A stretch of DNA of 41,444 bases from Bact-19 sp038319215 (GCA_038319215.1 JBBQCZ010000015.1:1-41444); one strand, 5' to 3'; numbered from the stretch's first letter, positions 33,025-41,444 are shown. Notes: generated from the letters alone by a model not told the origin. Made by a program: numbers and translations.

Positions 33025-33891
33025 ATGAATATTGCTGTTACAGGTTCTAAAGGTCAATTGGGGTTAAAGATAAAAGACTGTTCTGATAATTTTCAAGGCT
33101 TTAATTTTTTGTATTTCGACATAGACGAACTTGATATTACTGATAAAAATCAGATTGAAAGATTATTTAGAGATTATAAAATTGATGCGCTGGTTAATTG
33201 TGCCGCATACACTGCTGTTGATAAAGCTGAGGAAGACGGAGAGGCTGCAGAAATTTTGAATGCTCTTGCTCCTGGATATTTGGCTGAAATTTGCTTTAAC
33301 TACAAAGCGAAATTTATTCACATTTCTACCGATTATATTTTTGATGGGAATGCGAAAACTCCATATACAGAAGATTCCACAACAAATCCACAATCTGTTT
33401 ATGGCGCAACAAAACTCTTAGGGGAGAAAATCGTACTTGAAAAAAATCCCGACGCAGTAATTATCCGAACATCTTGGCTTTATAGCGAATATGGGAACAA
33501 TTTTGTTAAAACTATTTTACGATTTGCAAAAGAAAAAGAGTTCTTGAAAGTTGTGAATGATCAGTTTGGGACACCAACTTATGCTGGTGATTTGGCTTAT
33601 GCTGTACTTAAAATATTAGACATATTTCAGAAGCAGAATACATGGCAGAGTGGAGTTTTTCATTTCTCCAACATGGGAGTTTGTACTTGGTATGATTTTG
33701 CCGTAGAGATTCTGAAAGTAGCAAAAATAAACACTCCAGTAAAGCCAGTTGATAGTAGCGAATTTATGGTAAAGGCAAAACGTCCAGCATACAGTGTCTT
33801 CGACAAATCTAAAATTACAAGTAAATTTCAATTAGATATTCCCAATTGGCAATTGTCTTTACAAAAAATGCTTAAAGAATATTTATCCTGA
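33025..33891 (+). CDS. rmlD: dTDP-4-dehydrorhamnose reductase
   Basis: 288 residues of the RmlD short-chain dehydrogenase family: MNIAVTGSKGQLGLKI (NADPH site), VNCAAYTAVDKAE, FIHISTDYIFDG, YGATKLLGE (Tyr-x3-Lys) and RTSWLYSEYGNNFVKTIL. It reduces dTDP-4-keto-L-rhamnose to dTDP-L-rhamnose, the last step of the pathway. It is the last gene of the cluster and converges with a nucleoside phosphorylase gene 44 bases away. Confidence 0.96.
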   Translation: MNIAVTGSKGQLGLKIKDCSDNFQGFNFLYFDIDELDITDKNQIERLFRDYKIDALVNCAAYTAVDKAEEDGEAAEILNALAPGYLAEICFNYKAKFIHISTDYIFDGNAKTPYTEDSTTNPQSVYGATKLLGEKIVLEKNPDAVIIRTSWLYSEYGNNFVKTILRFAKEKEFLKVVNDQFGTPTYAGDLAYAVLKILDIFQKQNTWQSGVFHFSNMGVCTWYDFAVEILKVAKINTPVKPVDSSEFMVKAKRPAYSVFDKSKITSKFQLDIPNWQLSLQKMLKEYLS

Positions 33892-33935
33892 GATAAAAAT
33901 CCTTTAAGCATTCTTCAATTTACGTTACGAGAATC

Positions 33936-34808
33936 TTATTTTGCTAATCTATCTAAAACAATCTCAATTAAATTTTTAATTGCAGGATGGTAATCCTTAC
34001 TGTATTGTTTAGCATAACGGTTTGCAATTATTACACAAACAGTAGCAGCTTTATGACCTAAAAGTGCTGATAATCCAAACAAAGCCGAGCTTTCCATTTC
34101 ATAATTAGTAATGCACTTTTTATCAAAACGGAATGATCTGATTTTATCATTTATATCTGGATCTTGAATTTCTAGTCTTAACTGACGACCTTGTGGCCCA
34201 TAAAAGCCAGGAGCAGAAATTGTAAGCCCTCTTCTTATATCTGTACCTAACTTATCCATAATTTCTTTTGAAGCGTCAACAAAATATGGAGCAGCAATTC
34301 GTGGGTTCCAGCTCATGTGTTTAACAAACTCAGCTTCAATATCAGCTCTACAAACTTCGTCTCTACCTTGATAGAAATTTAATAATCCATCAAAGCCAAT
34401 AGCCGTTTCAGACATCAGAAAAGAATCGACATCCATATCTTCTTGTAGGCCGCCCGAAGTTCCAATTCTTACTAGATTCAGACTCTTATGAGTTTCCTTT
34501 GGAGTTCTGGTTTTTAAATCGATATTTACTAATGCATCAAGTTCATTAAGAACGATATCGATATTATCGGTGCCGATTCCTGTTGCCAAAGCTGAAAATC
34601 TTTTTCCTTTATAATATCCTGTATGAGTAATAAATTCTCGATTTTGTACTTTGTGCTCTATCTTATCAAAATGAGCTGATATAAGTGCTACACGGCCAGG
34701 ATCACCAACAAGAATAATGTTCTCAGCGATTTGATCTGGTGTTAAATGAAGGTGAAAAATACTACCATCATTATTAATAATTAATTCTGATTCGCCAATT
34801 TGTTTCAT
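33936..34808 (-). CDS. Nucleoside phosphorylase (uridine-phosphorylase-like)
   Basis: 290 residues from the ATG at 34808. A start at 34847 would add 13 residues (LIFTNIYYFFKI...) coded by the AT-rich promoter region and is less likely. PNP/UDP-phosphorylase landmarks are NIILVGDPGRVALISAHF (phosphate loop), ATGIGTDNIDIVLNELDAL, LVRIGTSGGLQ and the ribose/base loop NYEMESSALFGLSALLG. It should split a nucleoside with phosphate into base plus ribose-1-phosphate for salvage. Uridine is the likeliest substrate by overall resemblance but is not proven. It diverges from the universal stress protein gene. Confidence 0.88.
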   Translation of the reverse strand: MKQIGESELIINNDGSIFHLHLTPDQIAENIILVGDPGRVALISAHFDKIEHKVQNREFITHTGYYKGKRFSALATGIGTDNIDIVLNELDALVNIDLKTRTPKETHKSLNLVRIGTSGGLQEDMDVDSFLMSETAIGFDGLLNFYQGRDEVCRADIEAEFVKHMSWNPRIAAPYFVDASKEIMDKLGTDIRRGLTISAPGFYGPQGRQLRLEIQDPDINDKIRSFRFDKKCITNYEMESSALFGLSALLGHKAATVCVIIANRYAKQYSKDYHPAIKNLIEIVLDRLAK

Positions 34809-34826
34809 AATTTTAAAAAAATAATA

Positions 34827-34834
34827 TATATTTG
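34827..34834 (+). promoter_or_regulatory. Promoter core for the universal stress protein gene
   Basis: TATATTTG matches TAnnTTTG exactly and lies 50 bases before the ATG at 34885. Confidence 0.45.
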
Positions 34835-34884
34835 TAAATATAAGCATTTAATTGAATGGCTCAAAGTTATTAATAATTTTATTT

Positions 34885-35697
34885 ATGACAAAAAACAGAA
34901 TTCTTGTTCCTACCAACTTTTCATCACAGGCAGATATTGCTTTTAAGCAAAGTGTATTTTTTTCTGAAAAAACTGGAGCGGATGTTTTCTTATTGCATAT
35001 TATCCCGAGTTTAAGGATGATAGATAACAGTAGTGATAATATAGACTCAATTCAAAGTCGCCTTTCGCGTATGTCGGATGAATACCATAATGATAAGCAT
35101 GTTAAGGTGCATTCTAGGATAGAATGTGGTAAAATATTGCCGCAAATTTTGGCAGTGGAGAAAGAACTTATGCCTTCTTATATATTTATAGGTACAGACT
35201 CTTCAGCAAAAGCTATGGCTTCAACAACTTTAAAACTTATAGATCAAGTTGATTGTCCTGTTGTTGTTTTTACTGGTAAGTTTGATAGGACAGGTTGTGA
35301 CAATATTGTTTTGCCTTTGGATTTAACTAAAGAAACAAAGCAGAAAATTGATCAGACGATCAAAATCGCAAAAATTTATGGTTCTACTGTTCATATTGTG
35401 TCTGCTACTAGTTTTACAGACGAGCTAGAGTGTGACAAAATAAAGGTTCAAATACGTCAGGTACAAAGTATTTTTGATAAGTTGGAGATCAAATGTGTTA
35501 CTGAGTTATTAAAGACTAAAAATGATATTGAATTGATGGCTAATGCCGTTAATGACTATGCGGATGATGTGAAAGCTGATTTGGTTGTTATTATGACTAG
35601 GCAAGAGACAAAATTGCAGAAGTTTATGGTTGGAAGCATGGCAATTAAGCTTATTCGCAAATCTAACGTGCCAATTCTCTGCGTTAGTCCAAAGTAA
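34885..35697 (+). CDS. Tandem universal stress protein (two UspA domains)
   Basis: 270 residues from the ATG at 34885, which gives MTKNRILVPTNFSSQADIA, the standard Usp beginning. An earlier in-frame TTG (34852) would add a hydrophobic stub and is rejected. Domain 1 spans about 1-135, ending with STTLKLIDQVDCPVVVFTG. Domain 2 spans about 140-270, ending with the ATP-loop-like VGSMAIKLIRKSNVPILCVS. Cytosolic Usp proteins bind nucleotides and protect cells during stress or growth arrest. The exact role is not predictable. A terminator follows 21 bases after its stop. Confidence 0.9.
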   Translation: MTKNRILVPTNFSSQADIAFKQSVFFSEKTGADVFLLHIIPSLRMIDNSSDNIDSIQSRLSRMSDEYHNDKHVKVHSRIECGKILPQILAVEKELMPSYIFIGTDSSAKAMASTTLKLIDQVDCPVVVFTGKFDRTGCDNIVLPLDLTKETKQKIDQTIKIAKIYGSTVHIVSATSFTDELECDKIKVQIRQVQSIFDKLEIKCVTELLKTKNDIELMANAVNDYADDVKADLVVIMTRQETKLQKFMVGSMAIKLIRKSNVPILCVSPK

Positions 35698-35718
35698 AAA
35701 ACACATACAATATAAATT

Positions 35719-35747
35719 GGCTGTCTGAATAGATGGCCTTTTTTTTT
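35719..35747 (+). terminator. Intrinsic terminator of the universal stress protein gene
   Basis: GGCTGTCT pairs with AGATGGCC (two G-U type pairs) around a four-base loop, followed by nine T. Confidence 0.75.
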
Positions 35748-35764
35748 GCTCTATTGGGTTAAAA

Positions 35765-35798
35765 AAAAAGCTGCTCGTCGAAAGACGAACAGCTTTTT
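35765..35798. terminator. Bidirectional intrinsic terminator after the first type IX secreted protein gene
   Basis: AAAAAGCTGCTCGTC pairs with GACGAACAGCTTTTT (one mismatch) around the stable tetraloop GAAA. It is 20 bases beyond the minus-strand stop codon at 35819 and can also back up the plus-strand terminator. Confidence 0.88.
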
Positions 35799-35818
35799 AA
35801 GTATAGTGTTAAAACTAA

Positions 35819-38125
35819 TTATTTAACAACGTTGATTTTGAAAACGTCACCATTAACTCTTACGAAATAAGTTCCGTTAGCTAAGTTACTGATATCAATA
35901 GTTTGATTAGCAGAAGCGTTTTCTACAGAAGAAACAACTGCACCAACCATGTTGATAACTGTAATGTTTGAGTTTTCAGCATTAGCAACAGTAATTACGC
36001 TGTTAGCTGGGTTAGGATATACAGAGATTGCAGAAGCAACATTTGTATTAACATTAACTGTAATTTCAACAGAGAAATTGTCGATATATAAATTATACAT
36101 ATCCATGTCGCTGTAGCAATGTAAACCAACATAGTAAGTTCCGCTAGTTGCTGGAATAAAGTTATATGAACCAGTTGCAAAGTCAATGTTAGTTAATTCA
36201 CCAAGATCTTGAATAAGTGTCATTGATGTTGAAGATTGATCGTCACCATAAGACACATTCATTTTCTCTGCAAATGTTGCGCTTGCAACAGCGTAATCAA
36301 ATTTTACTGTATAAGAAGTTCCACCAACTAAATCTAAACAAGTTGAGAAAGCCCAATCGTCAGCATTAGCAGCGCTATTGTATCCATAAGTTAAAGCATT
36401 TGTAGCACCAACACCTGAAGTACTAATACCCCAAGAATATGTATCATTATTAGAGTCTTCAATAGCCCAACCTGCTAAATCTTCGTTAGTTTCGAATGCA
36501 GATGTGTAAGGTATTGATGTTGGAGCTAAGTTAGTAGTTTCAATCATTAAAGAATTATTAGCTGCAATTTCGTCACCTGCTAAAATAACTGTAGCAGTAA
36601 TTTCATATGTACCATCAGCAGAAAGGTCAGCCTGAGTAGCAAAAGTATGAATGTATGTTGCACCAGCTGCGATAGTTTGAGTTACAGTTTCAACAACTGC
36701 TGTTCCACCATTGATAGAGTAGTTTACATCAAATGTAGTGATATCAGAAGTACCACCGTTTTTAATTACAACAACTACATCAACAGAACCAAGTTCACAT
36801 GCAGAGTAAATAGGATCAATTGATAATATTTGAGCATCAACACCTGCACAACCAGAACCTAAGTTTTCAGCAGTTAATGTTGCAGTTGACCAAGAGTCAG
36901 GAGTTGTACTACCTGCAACTTGAGTACCATCATAAAGTATCTCTAAGTAAGCAGTTCCGTCAACCATACCATCACCATCAAGATCAGATACAATAACAGT
37001 ATAACAATTTGCGTCAATAACACAAACAGTGTTTGTTATTTCAACATTCCATTGCCATCCAGTTGTTCTTTCTGCAACAACTTCACTAGTTAAATTGTTG
37101 ATTACCTGCCAGCTTTGTCCACCCATGTTATCAGTAAGACCGTGAATAACAATAGCTTTGTCGCCACTAATTACGCTTTTTGTCATCATATTGTTTGTAG
37201 CAACTGCATCACCTGTTAAATTAACGTTAACTTCAAAATCGTAAGTACCTAAAACAGATAAATCTGCAGTTTGAGTAAAAGTGTAGTTTAATGTAGCAGC
37301 TGGAGCAATAGTAGCAGAAACTGTTTCAACTACAGGTGTTCCACCATTAACAGTGTAAGATACTTCAAAACCTGTAATGTCAGCACCACCATTGTTTGCA
37401 ATAGTAATAGTAACATCTTCATCAGCCAAAGCACAACCACCAAGATAGTTAGGTGATGTTATTGCAGTAATAGCTGCATCTGTAACGTCATTTGTGTAAA
37501 CAGAGAAATCATCTACTTTAAAGTAGAACATATCTGTACAGTTGAAATGTACAATTGCAATATAAACAGTTTGACCTGCAAATGCAGAAATGTTCATGTT
37601 TCTTTCATACCAACCGGTACCTGGTACTGTTTCTTCTAAAAGTAAATTTGTGAAGTCAGTAGTAGCAGTTCCTGTTGTAGATAGAACAATTTTGTAATGT
37701 TCATCAGTCCATGATGGATCCTGAGCAGCCACCCATAATCCTGCCATAATTGTTCCAGTTTCTGAAGTTAAATCAATAGCTGGAGAAATTAACCAGTTGT
37801 TTGGTGTTAAAGCTGTGCTACTCCAAGAAGCAGATCCCATGCAGTAAGCGCCTGAATGAGGAGCCCCAGCAACATTGTAAGTAAACCAATCGTTAGCATC
37901 ACCATCTTGGTCAACACTTGTCCAACCGTTCTCTAAATCCCCTGATGTAAACTCAAAACCTTCTTGAAAGATAATCGCTTGTGTCGATCTTGTAGAAAAT
38001 TCAACATTTTGTTGAGTTGCAGGTTTAGATGCTTTCATATTTACAGCATCTGTTTTAGATGCATATTGTGCAAAGCTAAGGCTTGCAACAAGCATCAAAC
38101 TTAAAATAAAATAAAATTTTTTCAT
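35819..38125 (-). CDS. Type IX secreted protein with cleaved-adhesin and CARDB-like domains
   Basis: 768 residues with a signal peptide ending SLSFAQ near residue 19. Residues about 50-210 form a choice-of-anchor/cleaved-adhesin-type domain (GFEFTSGDLENGWTSVDQDG, NNWLISPAIDLTS, YFKVDDFSVY). Two CARDB-like Ig modules follow (about 215-320 and 430-535), each with NGGTxVVETV. A second choice-of-anchor-like domain lies at about 540-680. The last 75 residues are a type A sorting domain: ISVYPNPANSVITV and ISNLANGTYFVRVNGDVFKI. It should be exported by the Sec pathway, moved across the outer membrane by the type IX system and anchored or released. No catalytic site is visible; adhesion is plausible. 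Confidence 0.92.
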   Translation of the reverse strand: MKKFYFILSLMLVASLSFAQYASKTDAVNMKASKPATQQNVEFSTRSTQAIIFQEGFEFTSGDLENGWTSVDQDGDANDWFTYNVAGAPHSGAYCMGSASWSSTALTPNNWLISPAIDLTSETGTIMAGLWVAAQDPSWTDEHYKIVLSTTGTATTDFTNLLLEETVPGTGWYERNMNISAFAGQTVYIAIVHFNCTDMFYFKVDDFSVYTNDVTDAAITAITSPNYLGGCALADEDVTITIANNGGADITGFEVSYTVNGGTPVVETVSATIAPAATLNYTFTQTADLSVLGTYDFEVNVNLTGDAVATNNMMTKSVISGDKAIVIHGLTDNMGGQSWQVINNLTSEVVAERTTGWQWNVEITNTVCVIDANCYTVIVSDLDGDGMVDGTAYLEILYDGTQVAGSTTPDSWSTATLTAENLGSGCAGVDAQILSIDPIYSACELGSVDVVVVIKNGGTSDITTFDVNYSINGGTAVVETVTQTIAAGATYIHTFATQADLSADGTYEITATVILAGDEIAANNSLMIETTNLAPTSIPYTSAFETNEDLAGWAIEDSNNDTYSWGISTSGVGATNALTYGYNSAANADDWAFSTCLDLVGGTSYTVKFDYAVASATFAEKMNVSYGDDQSSTSMTLIQDLGELTNIDFATGSYNFIPATSGTYYVGLHCYSDMDMYNLYIDNFSVEITVNVNTNVASAISVYPNPANSVITVANAENSNITVINMVGAVVSSVENASANQTIDISNLANGTYFVRVNGDVFKINVVK

Positions 38126-38155
38126 TTTTTTCGTTTTTAATTATTATATAATGTG

Positions 38156-38187
38156 CAAATATATCTCTTTTTTAGTAATAATACAAA
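38156..38187 (-). promoter_or_regulatory. Promoter of the first type IX secreted protein gene
   Basis: On the minus strand, TTTG (38184-38187), a 20-base spacer and TATATTTG (38156-38163) match both consensus boxes. The start codon is 30 bases further on. Confidence 0.65.
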
Positions 38188-38301
38188 TTATTTCCTTAAT
38201 TTATATTATTATAATTAGTATTATTAACTTTATAAAACTGTCAGTATCCTTTAAAAATGCGATCTTTTTGTATTTAAATGCAAGTATATTTGATGTTATA
38301 G

Positions 38302-38336
38302 AAAAAAAAAGCTGCCCAAATGTTATTTTGGGCAGC
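38302..38336 (-). terminator. Intrinsic terminator of the second type IX secreted protein gene
   Basis: GCTGCCCAAA pairs with TTTGGGCAGC. On the minus strand the stem is followed by nine T. It lies about 25 bases after the stop codon at 38361. Confidence 0.88.
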
Positions 38337-38360
38337 CTAATAATTTAAAGGAAAAGTTTA

Positions 38361-40031
38361 TTATTTAACTACATTAAATTTGAAAACTTCAGCATTAACT
38401 CTTACGAAATAAGTTCCGTTAGCTAAGTTGCTAATGTTTATAGTTTGGTTTGAAGAAGCATTATTAACTGTAGCAACAACTTCACCAATAACATTAACGA
38501 TTACGATGTTAGCGTTTTCTGCATTAGCAACATTAACTACGTTGTTAGCTGGGTTAGGGTAAATAGAGATTGCAGAAGCAAAGTTTGTTTCTACGTTAAC
38601 TGGGTTTCTAGTAACAGTTACACAAGTTTCGTTGTTGGTAGCAACATTGTCTGTTCCATCATAAATTACGGACATACAAACATCAAAAGCTCCTGTTAGG
38701 CCCATAGTGTTCATGTTAGCGGCAGTTATAAGTTGTCCAGATGTTGTAAGTGGAGATATAGCACCATTAATTAATCCTGTTAAAGAAATAGACGCACTGT
38801 TTATTTCTATACCATTTATTGTGTAAGCAATAGTTGCAGTTGTGTTAGCGTTCTCAGGCCCGTTATTTCTCAATCCTGGGTATACTGTAATGTTATCAGT
38901 AGCTGTTATTGTTAAGGTTGAAGCAATTGGTGTTGGATTTGCATTACTTGTCATTAATAATGCTTCAATATCACTATTTGATGGAATTACTACTCCTCTT
39001 GTTATTGCTAAGCAAGCAGAATTATTAGTAGTAACGTTATCAATACCTGCATAAGTTAAAGTAATACATACATCAAAAGTAGTTAATCCAGCAGTATTCA
39101 TTTCGTCAGCACTCATTAAGTCCATTGGGAGCATTATACCACCTGGAGCTGCAATATATCCATCAGTAGTTTGTGTAGCAGGATCAAATATTTCTGGAGT
39201 TCCTGCAACTCCATTAATAGATATAGAAATTGAAATTTCTTGGTCTGCATTGTCTGGTCCAGCATTTACAATTACTGGAAGAATGCTTAATCCATCAGTA
39301 TCTGCTATGGTTAAGCTAGTAATAGCATTTTGATCAGTTTCATTATCAATAAAAAATGGTGATAAATCTGAATTCTCTATATAAGCTGTTCCATCCTCTA
39401 CGTAAACAGATAAACAAAAAGCTTTATAAACAGTGGATGTACAGCCAGCATCTACACAAAATGAATTGTTAACCCAAATGTCAGTTCCAGCATTATTATA
39501 AGTCATAACATAATTATTTGCTGTTGTTGGATCTGCATTTCCTGTAAAAACACCACTTGTGCCATTACATAAAATAGAAACCCAAAATTCACCAGTTCCA
39601 ATTAAGTAAGGTGTACTTAAAGCAACAGTTTGAATTCCTGAAGTAGTAGCAGTGTAGTTTTGTGTGTAAACAGGTGTTCCACATGCTGTAATTACGTCAT
39701 ATTCATTAACCTCGTCAAAACTTCCACCTTCATAAATCTTGATGGTGTATGATGTATTGGTTAATCCATAGCCGGGATAGTTTGTATGATCACTATAAAA
39801 TTTTACAGATGTAATTTCGTCAGCAGCTGTTAATTCAGATGCAGAAAAACGAATAGCATATTCATATCCAGGATCAACCACTGATAATCCAGTAGCTGCG
39901 GTATTACCGATCCATTCCGATTTGTTCAAATCCGTTGTTTGTAAATGAAGTGGCATTTTAATAGTTTGTAATTGTGCAAAACCAGCAATCGAAACCAGCA
40001 CTGCGAGAGCAATAAAAGTAATTTTTTTCAT
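38361..40031 (-). CDS. Type IX secreted protein with repeated CARDB-like modules
   Basis: 556 residues with a signal peptide (MKKITFIALAVLVSIAGFAQ). The N-terminal part (about 25-215) is beta-rich with GYEYAIRFSASELTAADEI, possibly a jelly-roll. Two Ig-like modules follow with parallel wording (for example VNAGPDNADQEISISISING and LRNNGPENANTTATIAYTING, each ending TNNxxCxxxTR). The C-terminal sorting domain is ISIYPNPANNVVNV and ISNLANGTYFVRVNAEVFKF, almost the same as in the neighbouring gene. The protein is predicted to be surface-exposed or secreted by the type IX system. The function of the N-terminal part is not recognised. TAAATTTG (minus, 40082-40089) is a likely promoter core. Confidence 0.9.
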   Translation of the reverse strand: MKKITFIALAVLVSIAGFAQLQTIKMPLHLQTTDLNKSEWIGNTAATGLSVVDPGYEYAIRFSASELTAADEITSVKFYSDHTNYPGYGLTNTSYTIKIYEGGSFDEVNEYDVITACGTPVYTQNYTATTSGIQTVALSTPYLIGTGEFWVSILCNGTSGVFTGNADPTTANNYVMTYNNAGTDIWVNNSFCVDAGCTSTVYKAFCLSVYVEDGTAYIENSDLSPFFIDNETDQNAITSLTIADTDGLSILPVIVNAGPDNADQEISISISINGVAGTPEIFDPATQTTDGYIAAPGGIMLPMDLMSADEMNTAGLTTFDVCITLTYAGIDNVTTNNSACLAITRGVVIPSNSDIEALLMTSNANPTPIASTLTITATDNITVYPGLRNNGPENANTTATIAYTINGIEINSASISLTGLINGAISPLTTSGQLITAANMNTMGLTGAFDVCMSVIYDGTDNVATNNETCVTVTRNPVNVETNFASAISIYPNPANNVVNVANAENANIVIVNVIGEVVATVNNASSNQTINISNLANGTYFVRVNAEVFKFNVVK

Positions 40032-40187
40032 GTTTCTAATTTTAAGTAATTAATAAATTCGTTAAGTTTGATAGTGAGACGCAAATTTATAATTAATTAT
40101 CTAATATTCTAACATTTAATTATAAATTAATATGCTAGAAAATAATTGTTTATTATACATGGTGGCTTTGAATATTTGTAAAGATTA

Positions 40188-40318
40188 AAACGTATTTCCG
40201 ATAAATACGATAGTAAACATTGCTGATAGCCTTTTATTTATGCCATAAAAGCGAAGCGCATTTTGAGTTTGCGAAATCCCGCATTTATCGGGAATACAAT
40301 TACTTAAAACGTATCGTT
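40188..40318. repeat. Dispersed palindromic repeat, compound copy C
   Basis: CCCGCATTTATCGGG then AATACA (40278-40298) repeats the landmark of copies A and B. An inverted CGTATTTCCGATAAATACG lies near the left end, and AAAACGTATCG at the right is the inverted form of the CGATACG...TTTTA landmark. The element fills most of the 307-base gap between 40032 and 40338, where I see no gene. Confidence 0.6.
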
Positions 40319-40338
40319 ATAAATGAGAACGATTCGTG

Positions 40339-41073
40339 TTATAATAAATATTTCTTTCTATTCAACATACTTTGCAGCTTCATTTTAAAAACGCCAAAAA
40401 TTGCTTCGCCAACAATGCCACCACTCATTTTTGAGCTGCCTTTTTGTCTGTCCGTAAATATAATCGTTACTTCTTCAATACTAAACTTATGCAACCAGGC
40501 TTTAAATTTCATTTCAATCTGAAAAGCATATCCAATCATTTTAATATTATCGAGATTTATTGTTTCGAGCACCTTTCTATGGTAACAAACAAATCCTGCT
40601 GTTGTGTCTGTCAGTTTCATTCCGGTTACAAATCTTACATATTTCGATGCGCCGTATGATAAAAGAATTCTACTCATTGGCCAGTTTACAACATTTACTC
40701 CGGTTTTATATCTGGAGCCTACCGACATGTCCGCTCCATTTTTGCATGCCTCATATAGTTTTATCAAATCATTAGGATTGTGCGAAAAATCAGCGTCCAT
40801 TTCATATATATAGGTGTAGCCTTCTGAAAGGCAATATTTAAACCCAGCTATATATGCTGTGCCTAGTCCAAGTTTGCCAGAACGCTCAAGGATAAAAAGC
40901 TTTGAAGAATATTCAATCATTAGCCCTTTAACTATTATGGCTGTTCCATCAGGAGACCCATCATCAACTATCAGTATGTGAAATTCAGTTTCTAAGGAAA
41001 AAACATATCTGATAATAGCTTCAATGTTTTCTTTTTCGTTGTAAGTCGGAATAATGACGATATTTTCTTTCAC
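40339..41073 (-). CDS. Polyprenyl-phosphate mannose synthase-like glycosyltransferase (GT2)
   Basis: 244 residues of the DPM1-like GT2 family: IIPTYNEKENIEAIIRYVF, ILIVDDGSPDGTA (first Asp pair), YEMDADFSHNPNDL (the DAD metal motif), MSVGSRYKTG, and a C-terminal part with FTDRQKGSSKMSGGIV. There is no membrane segment, so it is a soluble or peripheral catalytic subunit. It should transfer a sugar, probably mannose, from GDP-sugar to polyprenyl phosphate on the cytosolic face, feeding glycan or O-glycosylation pathways. It stands alone and is divergent from the rRNA leader. Confidence 0.92.
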   Translation of the reverse strand: MKENIVIIPTYNEKENIEAIIRYVFSLETEFHILIVDDGSPDGTAIIVKGLMIEYSSKLFILERSGKLGLGTAYIAGFKYCLSEGYTYIYEMDADFSHNPNDLIKLYEACKNGADMSVGSRYKTGVNVVNWPMSRILLSYGASKYVRFVTGMKLTDTTAGFVCYHRKVLETINLDNIKMIGYAFQIEMKFKAWLHKFSIEEVTIIFTDRQKGSSKMSGGIVGEAIFGVFKMKLQSMLNRKKYLL

Positions 41074-41235
41074 TTTTTTATTATTTATGATGCGAATATA
41101 CTCTTAATTTTTAAATTATAACACTATAAGCATTAATTTTATTGTTAATATCATTTTTTATTTGAGTGTAAAATGCAGTGTATCAAAGGGTTTGGTGTAG
41201 TTGCGAAAAAAAAGTAAAAAAAAAGTGAAAAAAGT

Positions 41236-41266
41236 TTTGGTGGTAATAAAAAAGTATCTATTTTTG
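41236..41266 (+). promoter_or_regulatory. rRNA operon promoter
   Basis: TTTG (41236-41239), exactly 19 bases, then TATTTTTG (41259-41266) is a perfect match to the Bacteroidota TTTG-N19-TAnnTTTG consensus. It is the best promoter in the window and is preceded by A/T-tract sequence (41205-41232) typical of strong stable-RNA promoters. Confidence 0.85.
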
Positions 41267-41315
41267 CAATCCCAAAACGATGGGTAACTGGTCAACGAAA
41301 GGCCAGGAAAAACAA

Positions 41316-41325
41316 GTTCTTTGAC
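41316..41325 (+). promoter_or_regulatory. boxA-like antitermination element in the rRNA leader
   Basis: GTTCTTTGAC is the leader motif commonly seen upstream of 16S rRNA in Bacteroidota. A small stem CTGGTC/GGCCAG lies just upstream at about 41288-41306. Confidence 0.7.
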
Positions 41326-41434
41326 TTATTAGCAAGTAGCAAACAGAATAACAGATAAACAGATTAACTATTATTTTTGATAGTAGTTTTGATTGAGACA
41401 GAAACTTTACGATAGATATTTAAAAAATTATATT

Positions 41435-41444
41435 ACAACGAAGA
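41435..41444 (+). rRNA. 5' end of 16S rRNA (cut by the window edge)
   Basis: The final bases ACAACGAAGA match the beginning of Bacteroidota 16S rRNA, which normally continues with GTTTGATCCTGGCTCAG. The rest of the gene lies beyond the window. The call is supported mainly by the promoter and boxA upstream. Confidence 0.65.

Overview
The window is AT-rich (roughly one third G+C) and looks like a chromosomal contig from a Bacteroidota member, probably an anaerobic or facultative relative of Bacteroidales/Marinilabiliales. The evidence is: two proteins with type IX secretion C-terminal sorting domains, SPII lipoproteins and OmpA-like proteins, 5' regions with the Bacteroidota promoter core TAnnTTTG instead of Shine-Dalgarno sequences, LytTR and TPR-type two-component systems, and a final segment that is the promoter and leader of an rRNA operon.

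Layout. 1-111 looks foreign (a uroporphyrinogen-decarboxylase-like fragment joined to a truncated TPR/PD40 gene; probably a chimeric contig end). 112-4430: PD40 protein, dxs, and an OmpA-like lipoprotein. 4795-6887: four tandem single-stranded-DNA-binding protein genes with GC-rich palindromes and a 42-unit heptamer array between them. 6952-13234: acyl-CoA dehydrogenase, then envelope and secreted proteins of unknown function, with repeat-rich gaps. 13301-17633: an OmpA-like protein and a TPR histidine kinase/NarL-type regulator pair, flanked by more heptamer arrays. 17649-19658: rsmE, an OsmC-like protein, a partial tandem duplication and a hot-dog thioesterase.

19671-28070 is the most interesting block. 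A Crp/Fnr-type regulator diverges, across a perfect TGTGA-N6-TCACA palindrome, from an apparent six-gene cluster: DsrE2-like protein, TusA-like sulfur carrier, MvhD/FlpD-like iron-sulfur protein, an HdrA/QmoA-like flavoprotein with a whole GltD/NfnB-like NAD(P)H module inserted in it, a second HdrA/QmoB-like flavoprotein, and a QmoC-like membrane subunit (HdrC plus cytochrome-b-like helices). No HdrB/HdrD-type cysteine-rich subunit, aprAB, sat or dsrAB is present. My inference is a quinone-linked, NAD(P)H-linked electron-transfer complex that works on protein-bound sulfane sulfur.

28126-35697: LytTR regulator and LytS-type kinase, a small secreted protein, a nucleotide-sugar cluster (UDP-xylose synthase, rmlA, rmlC, rmlD, without rmlB), a nucleoside phosphorylase and a tandem universal stress protein. 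35819-40031: two type IX secreted proteins with closely similar sorting domains. 40339-41073: a polyprenyl-phosphate-mannose-synthase-like glycosyltransferase. 41236-41444: rRNA operon promoter, boxA-like leader and the first bases of 16S rRNA.

The gaps are rich in short repeats: heptamer arrays that start at or near gene 3' ends, GC-rich CGCCGCGGCG palindromes, an element containing TTTATCGGGAATACA, a REP-like inverted repeat and one long imperfect palindrome.
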